A stretch of DNA of 34,945 nt from Pseudoxanthomonas taiwanensis (GTDB taxonomy: Bacteria; Pseudomonadota; Gammaproteobacteria; Xanthomonadales; Xanthomonadaceae), in assembly GCF_010093135.1 (NCBI RefSeq), contig NZ_PDWK01000003.1, positions 49,402 to 84,346 of the forward strand, in the 5' to 3' direction. Below are positions 16,199-22,907 of the stretch, piece by piece. The position numbers were made by a program, and so were the translations under genes. The notes beneath the pieces were generated by a model. The model saw only the letters and a list, made by a program, of their open reading frames with translations, was not told where the DNA came from and ran no database searches. The first letter of the stretch is position 1, and each line of letters starts with the position of its first letter.

Positions 16199-17167
16199 TT
16201 GAGCCCCCAGCCCGCACGCGACGACCTGCTGCCGCGCCTGGCCGCCCTTGCCGCTACACTGGTGGTGATGGGGCTGATGGTGGCCCTGCTGCTGGCACCC
16301 CCGCAGGGCCGCTACCGCGCGCTGGTCGAGCGGCCACTGGAGCGCCTGCGCCTGGTGTTCGTGGCGCGCGCGCCGGCCACGCCGGAACTGCCACCGGTGG
16401 AGGAGCCGGCGCACCCGCCGCCCACGCCCGCCGCGCCGGCCGCGCAGGCACCGCGCCAGGCCGAAGCGGGGGGTGGCGAAGGCCCCGACCCGATCCTGCC
16501 GCCGGCACGCCTGCACGACGACAGCGGCCGGGTGCTGCTGCCGGCCGACGATGCCTGGGCCCGGGCCACGCGGCGTCCGCCCGGCGCCGCGCCACCGCCC
16601 GGGCCGCCGCGCGACCCGATGGAGCGGAAGAACCCGGTGGACTACCGCGGCACCCGCTTCGGCAAGGACTGGACCAGCGACGGGGACCTGGCCGACGTGA
16701 CCCGGCAGGAGCTGGTCCGCGCGCAGAAGAAGGTGGCCGAGTTCCTGCTCGGCCAGGACATCCAGCACGCGCAGGCGCGGCCCTCGCCGGAGGTGCGCTT
16801 CAACCCGGCCCGTCACGAACGGCCCGCGGACCTGGGCAGCGAGGCCACCGGCGATGCCTGGCGCGCGGCGCCGATCAGCTACGAGCCGGCGCCCGGCCTG
16901 GACGGCCGGGCCAGCCGTCGCATCCGCGAGCAGATCGCCGAACTGGAGGCGGCCACCCAGGGCTGCGACGCGGCGCGGGTGCGCCGCCTGCTGGCGCCGG
17001 CACTGCAGGCGCTGGAGAACCTGCAGCGCGCCGAATACGCCTGGGCCAGGGGCGCGGACCCCATACGCCGCGCGCACGAGCTGCCGAACGCGGCCAACAG
17101 CGCCTGGGACCAGGCGCGGCGCGCGCTGTGGTATGCCGGACGCCAGCTGTCCGGATGCCGGCGCTGA
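16199..17167 (+). CDS. Membrane-anchored proline-rich protein of unknown function
   Basis: A 322-residue protein read from TTG 16199. No ATG or GTG exists in frame between the fabV stop and this point, and the next ATG (16268) would cut the membrane helix. One hydrophobic helix (about 11-34, RLAALAATLVVMGLMVALLL) is followed by a Pro/Ala-rich stretch (about 57-85 and 128-140) and a charged, mainly helical C-terminal part. The topology suggests a cytoplasmic N-terminus with the rest in the periplasm, like many envelope-spanning proteins. Two cysteines in the C-terminal part (in TQGCDAAR and LSGCRR) could form a disulfide. No family is recognised. No clear ribosome-binding site is visible, so the start is the weak point. 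Confidence 0.7.
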   Translation: MSPQPARDDLLPRLAALAATLVVMGLMVALLLAPPQGRYRALVERPLERLRLVFVARAPATPELPPVEEPAHPPPTPAAPAAQAPRQAEAGGGEGPDPILPPARLHDDSGRVLLPADDAWARATRRPPGAAPPPGPPRDPMERKNPVDYRGTRFGKDWTSDGDLADVTRQELVRAQKKVAEFLLGQDIQHAQARPSPEVRFNPARHERPADLGSEATGDAWRAAPISYEPAPGLDGRASRRIREQIAELEAATQGCDAARVRRLLAPALQALENLQRAEYAWARGADPIRRAHELPNAANSAWDQARRALWYAGRQLSGCRR

Positions 17168-17180
17168 GGCGGCACCCGGC

Positions 17181-17417
17181 TCAGGTCAGGTAGTAGGGCT
17201 CGACCTGGCCCTTGATCTTGATGGTCATCGGGTTGCCGCGGCGGTCGCGCGCGCGGCCCACCTGCACCCGGATCCAGCCTTCGCTGACGCAGTACTCCTC
17301 GACGTTGTCGCGCTCCTCGCCGTTGAAGCGCACGCCCACGCCGCGGTTGATCGCCTCGATGTCGTGGTACGGGCTGCGGGGATCCAGGGCCAGGCGGTCG
17401 GGAGGGGTGTCGCTCAT
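17181..17417 (-). CDS. DUF3297 family protein
   Basis: A 78-residue protein matching the DUF3297 family over its length: DRLALDPRSPYHD, then GVGVRFNGEERDNVEEYCVSEGW and TIKIKGQVEPYY at the C-terminus. It is small and soluble, and its function is unknown in the literature I can recall. ATG 17417 sits at the usual family start. Only a weak ribosome-binding site is visible. The promoter (TATGCT at 17465-17470) lies between the arms of an inverted repeat. It is convergent with the proline-rich protein gene, 13 bases apart. Confidence 0.85.
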   Translation of the reverse strand: MSDTPPDRLALDPRSPYHDIEAINRGVGVRFNGEERDNVEEYCVSEGWIRVQVGRARDRRGNPMTIKIKGQVEPYYLT

Positions 17418-17457
17418 CGGTGGAAAGGCTCGGTGCGTGCCGGAACCGCCGGCGCGG

Positions 17458-17483
17458 TGGCGCAAGCATACGGATTTGCGCCA
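17458..17483 (-). promoter_or_regulatory. Inverted repeat around the -10 box of the DUF3297 gene
   Basis: TGGCGCAA (17458-17465) and its complement TTGCGCCA (17476-17483) flank ten bases. The minus-strand -10 candidate TATGCT occupies 17465-17470, overlapping one arm. A protein bound here would block the promoter, so it may be a repressor operator; the regulator is unknown. The predicted leader is about 41 bases. Confidence 0.4.
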
Positions 17484-17681
17484 TCGCGGTGCACCCGTGA
17501 TGCGCCACCCCGCATCCATCGGCGCCGCCTTTTCCGTGCGCGCCGTCGCGGAACCGCGGTGGCCGCGCGCGCCCGGCGTGCAGGCCATCCGGCTTTTTTC
17601 ACCCGGCGGCCACGCCCGGACTGGGACGCTGGTGGCTCGCGCCGGCGGACACGGCGCCCTTCCCACGGAACCCGGTGAACC

Positions 17682-17987
17682 ATGCACAACGCACAGCCGC
17701 CCGCGCGGCGGACGGTCGTGGTCGACATCGAGCGTGAGCGCGACTACTGGCGCCAGCACTACCAGGACCTGCCGCGGGCCCGGGCCATGCGTAGCTTCGC
17801 CCGCTACTGGCAGGTGCTCAGCGCCGCCTACGACGTGTTCCTCAACCATCCGCGCGCGGATGCCGAGGAGGGCCTGCACCTGTTCCTGCAGCGCGAGGGC
17901 GTGCGTGCCAGTCCGCTGACCGAGACCGAGGCGCGCGACGTGTTCGGCCGGGTCTGGTCGCGCATCCAGGGGACGCCGGCGCCCTGA
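17682..17987 (+). CDS. Small protein of unknown function
   Basis: A 101-residue protein with no signal peptide or membrane helix. It is rich in charged and aromatic residues (RERDYWRQHYQDLP, SFARYWQVLSAAYDVFLNHP) and probably alpha-helical. The mixed composition, unlike the Arg/Ala/Pro-rich shadow frames nearby, supports real coding. Only a weak GGTGAA precedes ATG 17682. I recognise no family. It precedes the LytS/LytTR pair on the same strand by 125 bases, but that pair has its own promoter region. Confidence 0.7.
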   Translation: MHNAQPPARRTVVVDIERERDYWRQHYQDLPRARAMRSFARYWQVLSAAYDVFLNHPRADAEEGLHLFLQREGVRASPLTETEARDVFGRVWSRIQGTPAP

Positions 17988-18010
17988 GGGGCCCGGTTCC
18001 GGTCCGCCGG

Positions 18011-18045
18011 GACGCGGTTTCGTCGGCGCGGATGCGGTTTCGTCG
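18011..18045 (+). promoter_or_regulatory. Tandem 15-bp direct repeats, candidate LytTR binding site
   Basis: GACGCGGTTTCGTCG (18011-18025) and GATGCGGTTTCGTCG (18031-18045) differ at one base and repeat with a 20-bp period. They end about 32 bases before the TATGCT -10 box (18077-18082). LytTR-domain regulators typically bind two direct repeats on one DNA face just upstream of a promoter, and the following operon encodes one, so autoregulation is likely. Binding has not been shown. Confidence 0.55.
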
Positions 18046-18076
18046 CAACGGGCCTTCCCGCCCGCCGCCGGGGCAC

Positions 18077-18082
18077 TATGCT
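18077..18082 (+). promoter_or_regulatory. Probable -10 box of the LytS/LytTR operon
   Basis: TATGCT matches TATAAT at four positions, in a GC-rich gap. The predicted transcription start is near 18089, so the ATG at 18032 lies upstream of it. This is the reason for choosing GTG 18113 as the start of the kinase. Confidence 0.45.
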
Positions 18083-18112
18083 CCACGCACCTTCCCCGCC
18101 TGGTGGTGCGCC

Positions 18113-19399
18113 GTGTTCTCCAGCCTGTTTCTGCTCGCCCGCATCTTCCTGGCCTGGAGCGCGGCCCTGGTCCTGGCCGGGTTCGTCTGGTCCGGCCTGT
18201 TCTACGGCATGAACCGCGGCCCGGGCTGGCTGTTCGGCCTGCTGGCCATGCTCGCCATGGTCACCGCGCTGCTCGGTGCGCTGACCCACCTGCGCCGGGT
18301 CTGGCTGATCGCCGGGCGCCTGGACGGGGCCACGCTCAGCAGCCGCCAGCAGCGCCGCATCGAGGTGCCGCTGGATGCGGACGAGGCCTTCGCCATGGTC
18401 GCCGCCGCGGTGCGCGAGCTGCCGCGCTCGGAGGAGGTGGAGGAGGGGCGCGACAGCCTGCAGGTGCGGGCCAAGGTGCGCCGTGCCGACGCCGGCGGCC
18501 GCAAGCCCTCGCGCTGGAACCTGCTGGCGCGCCTGGCGGTGGAGCGCAACCAGGTGCTGGCCACGGTGGCGCCGGGCGACGGCACCAGCAGTGTGACCCT
18601 GCTGTGCGAGCCGGACGCGCCGCACTGGGTGGACCTGTTCGCCCTGGACGAGGGCAGCAACTACGAAAACGCCGAGGCGCTGATGCGCGCCATCGCCCGT
18701 CGCGTGGCCGAGCGCCGCCGCGACGAGCGCGACGCCGCCCACCGCAAGGACACCGACAGCGCCCTGGCCATCGCCCGCCTCAACCTGCTGCAGGCGCAGG
18801 TGGAGCCGCACTTCCTCTACAACACCCTGGCCAATGCCCAGGTGCTGGCGCGCACCGACCCGCCGCGCGCCGAGCAGATGCTGGGCCACCTGATCCAGTA
18901 CCTGCGCCGCTCGCTGCCGCGCGAGCAGGACGGGCCCTCCACCCTGGGCGAGGAGCTGGAGCGGGTCGGCGCCTACCTGGAGATCCTCAAGATCCGCATG
19001 GGCAGCCGCCTGGCGGTGCAGGTGCACGTGCCCGAAGAGCTGAAGTCCGTGCCGCTTCCCTCGATGATGCTGCAGACGCTGGTGGAGAACGCCATCAAGC
19101 ACGGTCTGGAGCCCAAGCCCGGCGGTGGCAGCATCTGGATCCTGGCCCGGCGCATGGACGACCAGGTCACGGTGACCGTGGCCGACGACGGCCTGGGCTT
19201 CGGCGGCAACAGCAGCGGCACCGGCATCGGCCTGAAGAACCTGCGCGAGCGCCTGCGCCTGACCTACGGCGAGCGCGCCAGTTTCGCCCTGGTCTCCAAC
19301 TTCCCCAGCGGCGCCGCCGCGACCCTGACCCTGCCGGCCCCGGCGCCTGCCGTGCCCGCACCGCCGCCGCTGCCGCAGGAGGAGCCCCGCCATGTTTGA
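18113..19399 (+). CDS. LytS-family sensor histidine kinase
   Basis: About 428 residues from GTG 18113. Two membrane helices lie near the N-terminus (FLLARIFLAWSAALVLAGFVW and GWLFGLLAMLAMVTALLGAL, cited in part). An alpha/beta region of roughly 100 residues follows (from RIEVPLDADEAFAMVAAAVR), which I do not recognise. Then comes the His_kinase (PF06580) core with QVEPHFLYNTL, whose His is the phosphorylation site, and a C-terminal HATPase (ENAIKHGLE, DDGLGFGG, GIGLKNLRERL). The C-terminus ends in a Pro/Ala-rich tail. The kinase would phosphorylate the LytTR regulator, whose gene overlaps by 8 bases. The 18032 ATG would add an Arg/Pro-rich leader upstream of the predicted promoter and is less likely. 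The signal is unknown. Confidence 0.92.
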   Translation: MFSSLFLLARIFLAWSAALVLAGFVWSGLFYGMNRGPGWLFGLLAMLAMVTALLGALTHLRRVWLIAGRLDGATLSSRQQRRIEVPLDADEAFAMVAAAVRELPRSEEVEEGRDSLQVRAKVRRADAGGRKPSRWNLLARLAVERNQVLATVAPGDGTSSVTLLCEPDAPHWVDLFALDEGSNYENAEALMRAIARRVAERRRDERDAAHRKDTDSALAIARLNLLQAQVEPHFLYNTLANAQVLARTDPPRAEQMLGHLIQYLRRSLPREQDGPSTLGEELERVGAYLEILKIRMGSRLAVQVHVPEELKSVPLPSMMLQTLVENAIKHGLEPKPGGGSIWILARRMDDQVTVTVADDGLGFGGNSSGTGIGLKNLRERLRLTYGERASFALVSNFPSGAAATLTLPAPAPAVPAPPPLPQEEPRHV

Positions 19400-20162
19400 G
19401 TGCGTGATCGCCGAGGACGAGGAGCTGCTGCGCACCTCGCTGCTGCTGCAGCTGCAGGAGGCCTGGCCGGAACTGCGCGTGGTGGCCGAGTGCGAGGACG
19501 GTGCCAGCGCGCTGGAGGCCATCGCCGCGCACAAGCCCGACGTGGCCTTCCTCGACATCCGCATGCCCGGCCTGTCCGGCATCGAGGTGGCCGCGGCGCT
19601 GGCCGAGGTCAGCCCGCGCACCCAGGTGGTGTTCGTCACCGCCTACGACCAGTACGCCATCGACGCCTTCGAGCAGGGCGCGGTGGACTATCTGCTCAAG
19701 CCGGTGGCGCGCGACCGCCTGCAGGCCACCGTGCAGCGGGTGCAGGCGCGGGCCACGGCGGGGCGCCCGGACCCGGCGGTGCTGGACGAGCTGCTGCGCC
19801 ACCTGGCGCGCCGTCCGCCGGAGCCGTCGGCACCGCCGCCGCTGGCCTGGATCACCGCCAACACCGGGCGCGAGACCCGCCTGATCATGCTCGACGAGGT
19901 GGTCTACTTCCGCGCCGACAGCAAGTACACGGTGGTGGTCACCGAGGACGGCGAGGCGCTGCTGCGCACGCCGCTGAAGGAGCTGCTGGAGGTGCTGGAC
20001 CCGAACCGCTTCCGCCAGGTCCACCGCTCCACCATCGTCAACCTGGCCGCGGTGGCGGCGGTGGTGCGCGAGGAGGGCGGCAAGGGCCGGCTGCGGCTCA
20101 AGCGGCGGCCGGAGACCCTGCCGGTCAGCCCGCCGTTCATGGCCCTCTTCCGCGGCATGTGA
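19392..20162 (+). CDS. LytTR-family response regulator
   Basis: A 256-residue regulator. The receiver domain (1-120) has the acidic pocket EDE (8-10), phospho-acceptor D55 (FLDIRMPG), the conserved Thr in FVTAYD, and Lys in LLKPVARDR. A proline-rich linker leads to a LytTR DNA-binding domain (about 150-256; EVVYFRADSKYTVV, RFRQVHRSTIVNL). Such regulators bind tandem direct repeats in DNA; a matching pair lies upstream of the operon. ATG 19392 overlaps the kinase gene by 8 bases, with AGGAGGAG upstream, so translation is coupled. AlgR-like regulators of this class control envelope, motility or virulence functions in related bacteria, but the targets here are unknown. Confidence 0.94.
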   Translation: MFECVIAEDEELLRTSLLLQLQEAWPELRVVAECEDGASALEAIAAHKPDVAFLDIRMPGLSGIEVAAALAEVSPRTQVVFVTAYDQYAIDAFEQGAVDYLLKPVARDRLQATVQRVQARATAGRPDPAVLDELLRHLARRPPEPSAPPPLAWITANTGRETRLIMLDEVVYFRADSKYTVVVTEDGEALLRTPLKELLEVLDPNRFRQVHRSTIVNLAAVAAVVREEGGKGRLRLKRRPETLPVSPPFMALFRGM

Positions 20163-20268
20163 GGCGCGACCGATCCGCCGCCTGCGGCATCCATAACACG
20201 TCGCCGCGCGGCCCGTTCCGCGCCGGCTCCCCGTCCCCCGCGTCGTACTGTTTCACGAGGTAGATGCC

Positions 20269-20625
20269 ATGAAACTGCTGACGGCCCTGTTGTCCTGCCT
20301 GCTCGCGCTGTTCGGCGACCCGCGCCCGGGCGTGACCAGCATCATCCGCGCCAGCCAGGACGGGGTGGACACGGTGTTCAGCAAGACCACGCTGGAGGAC
20401 GGCGTGGCCACCTTCGAGTGCCTGGCCGCCAGCGGCGGTGCCTGCGTCTACCGGCTGTACCAGGAGCAATGCGAGAAGGCCGCCGGCACCCGCGCCGGCT
20501 GCCAGCGGGTGGTGCTGGACGAGTTCGAGCTGCAGGTCGGGCGGCGCCGCCAGGTGCAGGGTCTGCCCGAGGACTTCCGCCACTGCGTGGCCGCCACCGG
20601 GGCGCGCGACACCTGCCGCGCCTGA
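20269..20625 (+). CDS. Small cysteine-rich secreted protein of unknown function
   Basis: A 118-residue protein with an N-terminal signal sequence (MKLLTALLSCLLALFG). The mature part has six cysteines (in TFECLA, GGACVY, QEQCEK, RAGCQR, FRHCVA, DTCRA), an even number that suggests disulfides in the periplasm. LLSC resembles a lipobox, but it comes very early and is followed by more hydrophobic residues, so a cleaved secretion signal is more likely than lipidation. ATG 20269 follows GAGG with an 8-base spacer. The family is not recognised. It ends four bases from the convergent YciI-like gene. Confidence 0.75.
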   Translation: MKLLTALLSCLLALFGDPRPGVTSIIRASQDGVDTVFSKTTLEDGVATFECLAASGGACVYRLYQEQCEKAAGTRAGCQRVVLDEFELQVGRRRQVQGLPEDFRHCVAATGARDTCRA

Positions 20626-20629
20626 AGGC

Positions 20630-21004
20630 TCAGGCGCCCAGCCGCGCGCGCTCGGCGTCCAGGTCGGCCACCGGGCGCACCTCCATGCTGCCGTAGCGGG
20701 CCCACGGGAAGGAGCGGGCGATCTCCACCGCCTCCTCCAGCGACCCGGCTTCGATCAGGTTGTAGCCGGCCAGCACTTCCTTGGTCTCGGCGAAGGGGCC
20801 GTCGAACACCGTGGTCCGGCCCTGGCGCACGCGCACCGTGCGCGCCTGCGCCGGCGGTTCCAGCTTGTCGCTGGCCAGCAGCGTGCCGCGCGCCTTCAGC
20901 TCGTCGGCGTGGCGCAGGCAGGCGCGCATATGCTCCGCGTACTCCTCCGCCGGCAGGGCGTCGAACAGTTCCTGGTCGAGGTAGACCAGCAGCAGGTACT
21001 TCAT
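20630..21004 (-). CDS. YciI family protein (DGPF-type)
   Basis: A 124-residue protein of the YCII-related superfamily. MKYLLLVYLD at the start, the central TVFDGPFAETKEVLAGYNLIEA and the FPWARYGSMEVRPV end are typical of the DGPF subgroup, often encoded near ECF sigma factors; none is seen here. The superfamily fold is ferredoxin-like with a conserved His/Asp site. The reaction is unknown, although a YciI relative acts as a dehalogenase-like or lactone enzyme in some pathways. ATG 21004 follows GGGAGG with a 4-base spacer. The longer upstream frame overlaps msrB and is not coding. Confidence 0.9.
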   Translation of the reverse strand: MKYLLLVYLDQELFDALPAEEYAEHMRACLRHADELKARGTLLASDKLEPPAQARTVRVRQGRTTVFDGPFAETKEVLAGYNLIEAGSLEEAVEIARSFPWARYGSMEVRPVADLDAERARLGA

Positions 21005-21054
21005 GGGTGCCTCCCGGATGGCCTGGCGGCCATGGTAACCGCGTACGCCGGCGT

Positions 21055-21519
21055 TCAGGCCGGCCCGGCTTCCGCGCCGCCGCGGCCGAGCGGATCGGGC
21101 AACGGCTGGCCGGCGTCCACGAAGCCCAGCGCCACCGAGTTCAGGCAATGGCGCTCGCCGGTCGGCGGCGGCCCGTCCGGGAACACGTGGCCCAGATGGC
21201 TGCCGCAGCGGGCGCACACGATCTCGGTGCGGACCATGCCGTGGCTGGTGTCGCGCACGCGGCGGATGTGCGCCTCGTCGTAGGGCGCGAAGAAGCTGGG
21301 CCAGCCGGTGCCGGAATCGAATTTGGCCGAGGAGCGGAACAGCGGCAGGCCGCACAGCCTGCACACGTAGGTGCCCTCGCGCTTGTTGTCCAGGAACGCG
21401 CCGCAGAACGGTGCCTCGGTGCCGTGGTGCAGCAGAACGCGGCGCTCCTCGTCGGACAGGGCGGCGACCAGGGCCTGGTACTGGGCTTGGGTGGGCGGGC
21501 TGAGGTCGAAGCGGCTCAT
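21055..21519 (-). CDS. msrB: Peptide-methionine (R)-S-oxide reductase MsrB
   Basis: A 154-residue cytoplasmic enzyme that reduces methionine-R-sulfoxide in proteins using thioredoxin. The structural zinc site is formed by CRLC (C53, C56) and CARC (C102, C105). GTGWPSF (70-76) and the catalytic Cys C125 in [11 protein letters not shown] are intact. C39 (EAPFCGAF) is an extra cysteine whose role cannot be judged. ATG 21519 follows AGGAGG with a 6-base spacer. The C-terminus has a short Gly/Ala-rich tail. The yciI-like gene follows 50 bases downstream on the same strand and may be co-transcribed. Confidence 0.96.
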   Translation of the reverse strand: MSRFDLSPPTQAQYQALVAALSDEERRVLLHHGTEAPFCGAFLDNKREGTYVCRLCGLPLFRSSAKFDSGTGWPSFFAPYDEAHIRRVRDTSHGMVRTEIVCARCGSHLGHVFPDGPPPTGERHCLNSVALGFVDAGQPLPDPLGRGGAEAGPA

Positions 21520-21659
21520 CGGCGTCCTCCTGCAAGGTGCGCGCCCATGATGCCGCAGCCCGGGCCGCCGGTGCGGACGCGGCCGTGACGCCGCCTGCGC
21601 GCGGCCCTAACGCGGCAACGGCCACGCTGGGGGACACACACCGCAGCACGGGAGGCACG

Positions 21660-22067
21660 ATGCTCAGGATTCCCCGCGATGCCTGGATCCGGGTCGCCGA
21701 TGGCGGCTCGGCCCGCCTGTTCCGCAACGTGGGCAGCGGCGGCCAGGTGCGCCTGCACCAGGAGGAGGCGATGGCCCTGGACCCGGCCGAGGGCGTGATG
21801 CCGGCGGCGCTGCCCAGCGAGGTGCACGCGCGGGAGATGGACGAGGCGTCCTTCGCCCGCCAGCTGGCGCAGCGCATCAACCACGACGCGCTGCACGACC
21901 GCTACCGGCACCTGGTGATCGCCGCTGACCCGCAGACGCTGGGCCAGATCCGTGCCCAGCTCAACGAGCAGGCGCGGGCGCGGGTGGTGGCCGAGGTGCC
22001 GCGCAACTACACCAACACCACCCGCGAGGAGATCGAGCGGGCGGTCGCCAAGGTGGTCGAGCAGTAG
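21660..22067 (+). CDS. Host attachment family protein
   Basis: A 135-residue protein matching the Host_attach family (PF10116), named after an Agrobacterium protein needed for attachment to plant cells. It contains WIRVADGGSARLFRN near the start, FARQLAQRINHDALHDRYRHLVIAADPQTLGQIR in the middle (shortened here; hallmark LVIAADP) and YTNTTREEIERAV at the end, all typical. It has no signal peptide, and a direct attachment role is doubtful for most members; the fold resembles the eRF1-like/Rossmann class. ATG 21660 follows GGGAGG with a 4-base spacer. A large stem-loop separates it from the convergent DUF3016 gene. Confidence 0.85.
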   Translation: MLRIPRDAWIRVADGGSARLFRNVGSGGQVRLHQEEAMALDPAEGVMPAALPSEVHAREMDEASFARQLAQRINHDALHDRYRHLVIAADPQTLGQIRAQLNEQARARVVAEVPRNYTNTTREEIERAVAKVVEQ

Positions 22068-22071
22068 GCGC

Positions 22072-22114
22072 CGGCCGCGGCCCCGGGCCGCGCGCCCGGG
22101 ACCGGCCGCGGCCG
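22072..22114. terminator. GC-only stem-loop between convergent genes
   Basis: CGGCCGCGGCCCCGGG (22072-22087) pairs with CCCGGGACCGGCCGCGGCCG (22095-22114) apart from a small bulge, around a 7-base loop. It lies exactly between the host-attachment-family stop and the DUF3016 stop, so it could end both transcripts. No T run is present. Confidence 0.5.
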
Positions 22115-22115
22115 C

Positions 22116-22679
22116 TCAGCGCGCGGCCACCTGCGGCTGCGCCAGCTCGCGGCGCAGCCAGTCGTCGATCATGCGCTTCTCGTAGCGCAGCAGGTCGTTG
22201 TGGTTGATCGACACGCTCTGCATGAAGCCCAGGTCGGTGAGCGTGCGCTCGCCCTCGGCCAGCACCTGGCCGTCCGCGCCGGTGATGCGGAAGTTGAGTG
22301 TCATGCGCGGCGGGTAGTGGTCGCGCAGGACCCGCACCCGGTCCATGTACGGGCCGCGCCAGGGCTCGTAGCGGCCGGCGCGCATGATGTCGGTGATGGT
22401 CACCTCCATCTTCCGGCCCTCGGGCAGGCGGCGCTCGGCGCGCTTCTGCAGGTAGCGGGCCAGCTCGGCGACCCAGTCGCCCTGCGCGGCCTCCCACCGG
22501 TTGCCGCTGAAGCGCAGGTCCGAGAACTGCGCCGGGTCGGTCCAGGCCACCGAGACGGTCTCGCCCGGCAGCTCGCGCGGACGCTCCGGATCGGTCACGG
22601 TGCTGCGCGCGGCGGCCACCCCGGGCGCGACCGCCAGCACCAGGGCGAGGGCGATGGTGCGCATTCGCAGGGTGTTCAT
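22116..22679 (-). CDS. DUF3016 domain-containing exported protein
   Basis: A 187-residue protein with a cleavable signal peptide (RMRTIALALVLAVAPGVAAA). The mature part fits the DUF3016 pattern: VSVAWTDPAQFSDLRF, a helix with WVAELARYLQKRAERRLPEG, the VTITDIMRAGRYEP motif, and a final TLTDLGFMQS. The family is periplasmic and of unknown function. ATG 22679 follows GGAGG with a 7-base spacer. The longer frame to 22880 is proline-rich and not coding. It is divergent from the yedA-like gene. Confidence 0.9.
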   Translation of the reverse strand: MNTLRMRTIALALVLAVAPGVAAARSTVTDPERPRELPGETVSVAWTDPAQFSDLRFSGNRWEAAQGDWVAELARYLQKRAERRLPEGRKMEVTITDIMRAGRYEPWRGPYMDRVRVLRDHYPPRMTLNFRITGADGQVLAEGERTLTDLGFMQSVSINHNDLLRYEKRMIDDWLRRELAQPQVAAR

Positions 22680-22871
22680 CGTCAGGCCTCCGGACGGTAC
22701 CTCGCGGCCGAATATGCGCCTGTGCCCGCGGCCGGGACAAGCCTCCGGGGTGAGGCCGTTGCCCCGGCCTTCAGCCGCCGTTGGCGTGGCGCCAGCTTGC
22801 GCCCGGGCGGCGGAACGCGCTGTCCCGCGCAGGGGGGGCTGCGCCTCCACGACCGGCGGGGGTGGCGGAAT

Positions 22872-22877
22872 TAGAAT
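22872..22877 (+). promoter_or_regulatory. Probable -10 box of the yedA-rarD operon
   Basis: TAGAAT (five of six bases) lies 30 bases before the ATG at 22908, predicting a leader of about 24 bases. No good -35 box is seen. Confidence 0.5.
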
Positions 22878-22907
22878 CACCGGCCGATCCTTCCCCTTCT
22901 CACCCGC

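Noticed and set aside
14881-17167. A fatty-acid synthesis cluster around fabV
   Set aside because: No other fab or acp gene adjoins it; acpH at 11939 is on the other strand and separated by repeats and an exporter, so the proximity is probably coincidental.
20269-20320. Lipoprotein signal (LLSC) in the six-cysteine protein
   Set aside because: The Cys would be residue 10, unusually early, and hydrophobic residues continue after it, which fits an ordinary signal peptide better.
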